Source of the DNA: Spirochaetaceae bacterium
GTDB taxonomy: Bacteria; Spirochaetota; Spirochaetia; Treponematales; Breznakiellaceae
Reading direction: 5' to 3'
DNA length: 24,979 nucleotides
Assembly: GCA_031257995.1 (NCBI GenBank)
Contig: JAIRNN010000147.1
Span: 1-24,979, forward strand
The notes under the pieces were generated by a model. That model made no database searches and was not told where the DNA came from. It saw nothing but the letters and a program-made list of their open reading frames with translations. Position 1 is the stretch's first letter. Each line of letters starts with the position of its first letter. Made by a program: the position numbers and the translations under genes. This document shows positions 24,488-24,979 of this stretch, piece by piece.

Positions 24488-24979
24488 CACCGCAACGCTC
24501 ACGAACATCGGATCACGTTTAACTGCAGGCGGCACTTAATCGCGTTCAACCACAGATACATTATGCTATTTTGTAAAAGGGGCAACCTGTATCCGCTTGT
24601 GTACAGGGGCCGGCGCCGGTTGTTCCGCGCGGGGAGGGAACGGCCGGGGGAACCCCCCGGCAGACCCCGTCACAGATACCAATCACAACGGCGGCCGAAG
24701 AAAAAACTGAGGGGCGGCGTTTCGGCGCCGCTGCCCCGGACAGGATCTTGGTTTGCCCCGGGCAAAGACCGTGTTATTCTATACGGAGGGGAAGGAAAAG
24801 GCAGGAAGGCGCGCGGGAATTGATCCGGCGAAGCGGACAATGGAAGCGTGTATTCTGGGGCGGCAAGACTGGGCGGCACGGGCTGACAACGGATGAGAAA
24901 GGCCGGAAGATACCGGCGCCGCTGTCGCGGAAGGCGGATACGGCGGGCTGCGAAGCGTTACGGGAACCGGCTGGCGCGG
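24488..24979. other. Unassigned right edge
   Basis: No recognisable gene. A frame beginning at a TTG near 24822 with AGGAAGG upstream runs open to the window end (LIRRSGQWKRVFWGGK, then TGRHGLTTDEKGRK), which could be the 5' end of a gene continuing outside; I do not recognise it. A strong hairpin, GCCGGGGG-AAC-CCCCGGC, lies near 24643-24662. Confidence 0.3.

Overview
The window looks like a stretch of a GC-rich, repeat-laden spirochaete chromosome. The evidence points to a Treponema-like organism, possibly of the insect-gut (termite) type, but this is an inference from gene families and style rather than a database match. The supporting signs are an Rpn-type nuclease with EGRQEGIL tandem repeats, a small 'GTWETY...' lipoprotein type I associate with Treponema, a GLUG-like repeat lipoprotein paired with a small outer-membrane barrel, and ABC sugar permeases without a local ATPase. 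No rRNA, tRNA or CRISPR array was seen.

Layout, left to right. 1-452: unassigned DNA carrying one copy of a dispersed GC-rich repeat. 453-2285: a GH2 beta-glucuronidase-like gene cut by one in-frame TAG. 2411-3096 (minus): a mobile unit carrying a RAYT/IS200-like gene; a second copy lies at 23804-24487 (plus). 3165-5681: an MrfA/YprA-like DEAH helicase with a foreign, repeat-derived block inside its reading frame. 5854-6897: a lone periplasmic binding protein with its own promoter and hairpin. 7112-11306: a GntR/FCD regulator followed by a sugar ABC importer (lipoprotein binding protein and two permeases). 11588-14587: a decay zone with a frameshifted lipoprotein, a multiply broken methyltransferase-nuclease, a broken hicA, and a hicB whose 3' part is replaced by a tandem hairpin array. 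14612-17969: a split transketolase, a cupin-like protein and a PHP-domain protein, probably co-expressed. 18292-19305: an Rpn-family nuclease with an apparently leaderless promoter. 19334-19730 (minus): a broken CYTH-domain gene. 19737-20878: an island bounded by inverted repeats and filled with tandem arrays of short hairpins. 20875-23597 (minus): a barrel protein and a repeat lipoprotein, translationally coupled. 24488-24979: mostly unassigned.

The working metabolic theme is carbohydrate uptake and use. The GntR regulator probably controls the ABC importer, and the transketolase-cupin-PHP genes may once have been the distal part of the same operon, before the 3.3-kb decay zone formed between them. 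The beta-glucuronidase-like gene fits a host- or plant-glycan diet but appears to be dying.

The most unusual aspect is the repeat biology. There are at least four dispersed copies of one GC-rich element, one of them translated inside a helicase. Several different tandem arrays share one design: a short perfect palindrome repeated every 18-23 bp. A two-copy transposase-like family has lost both motifs expected of an active Y1 transposase, although its flanks are conserved.
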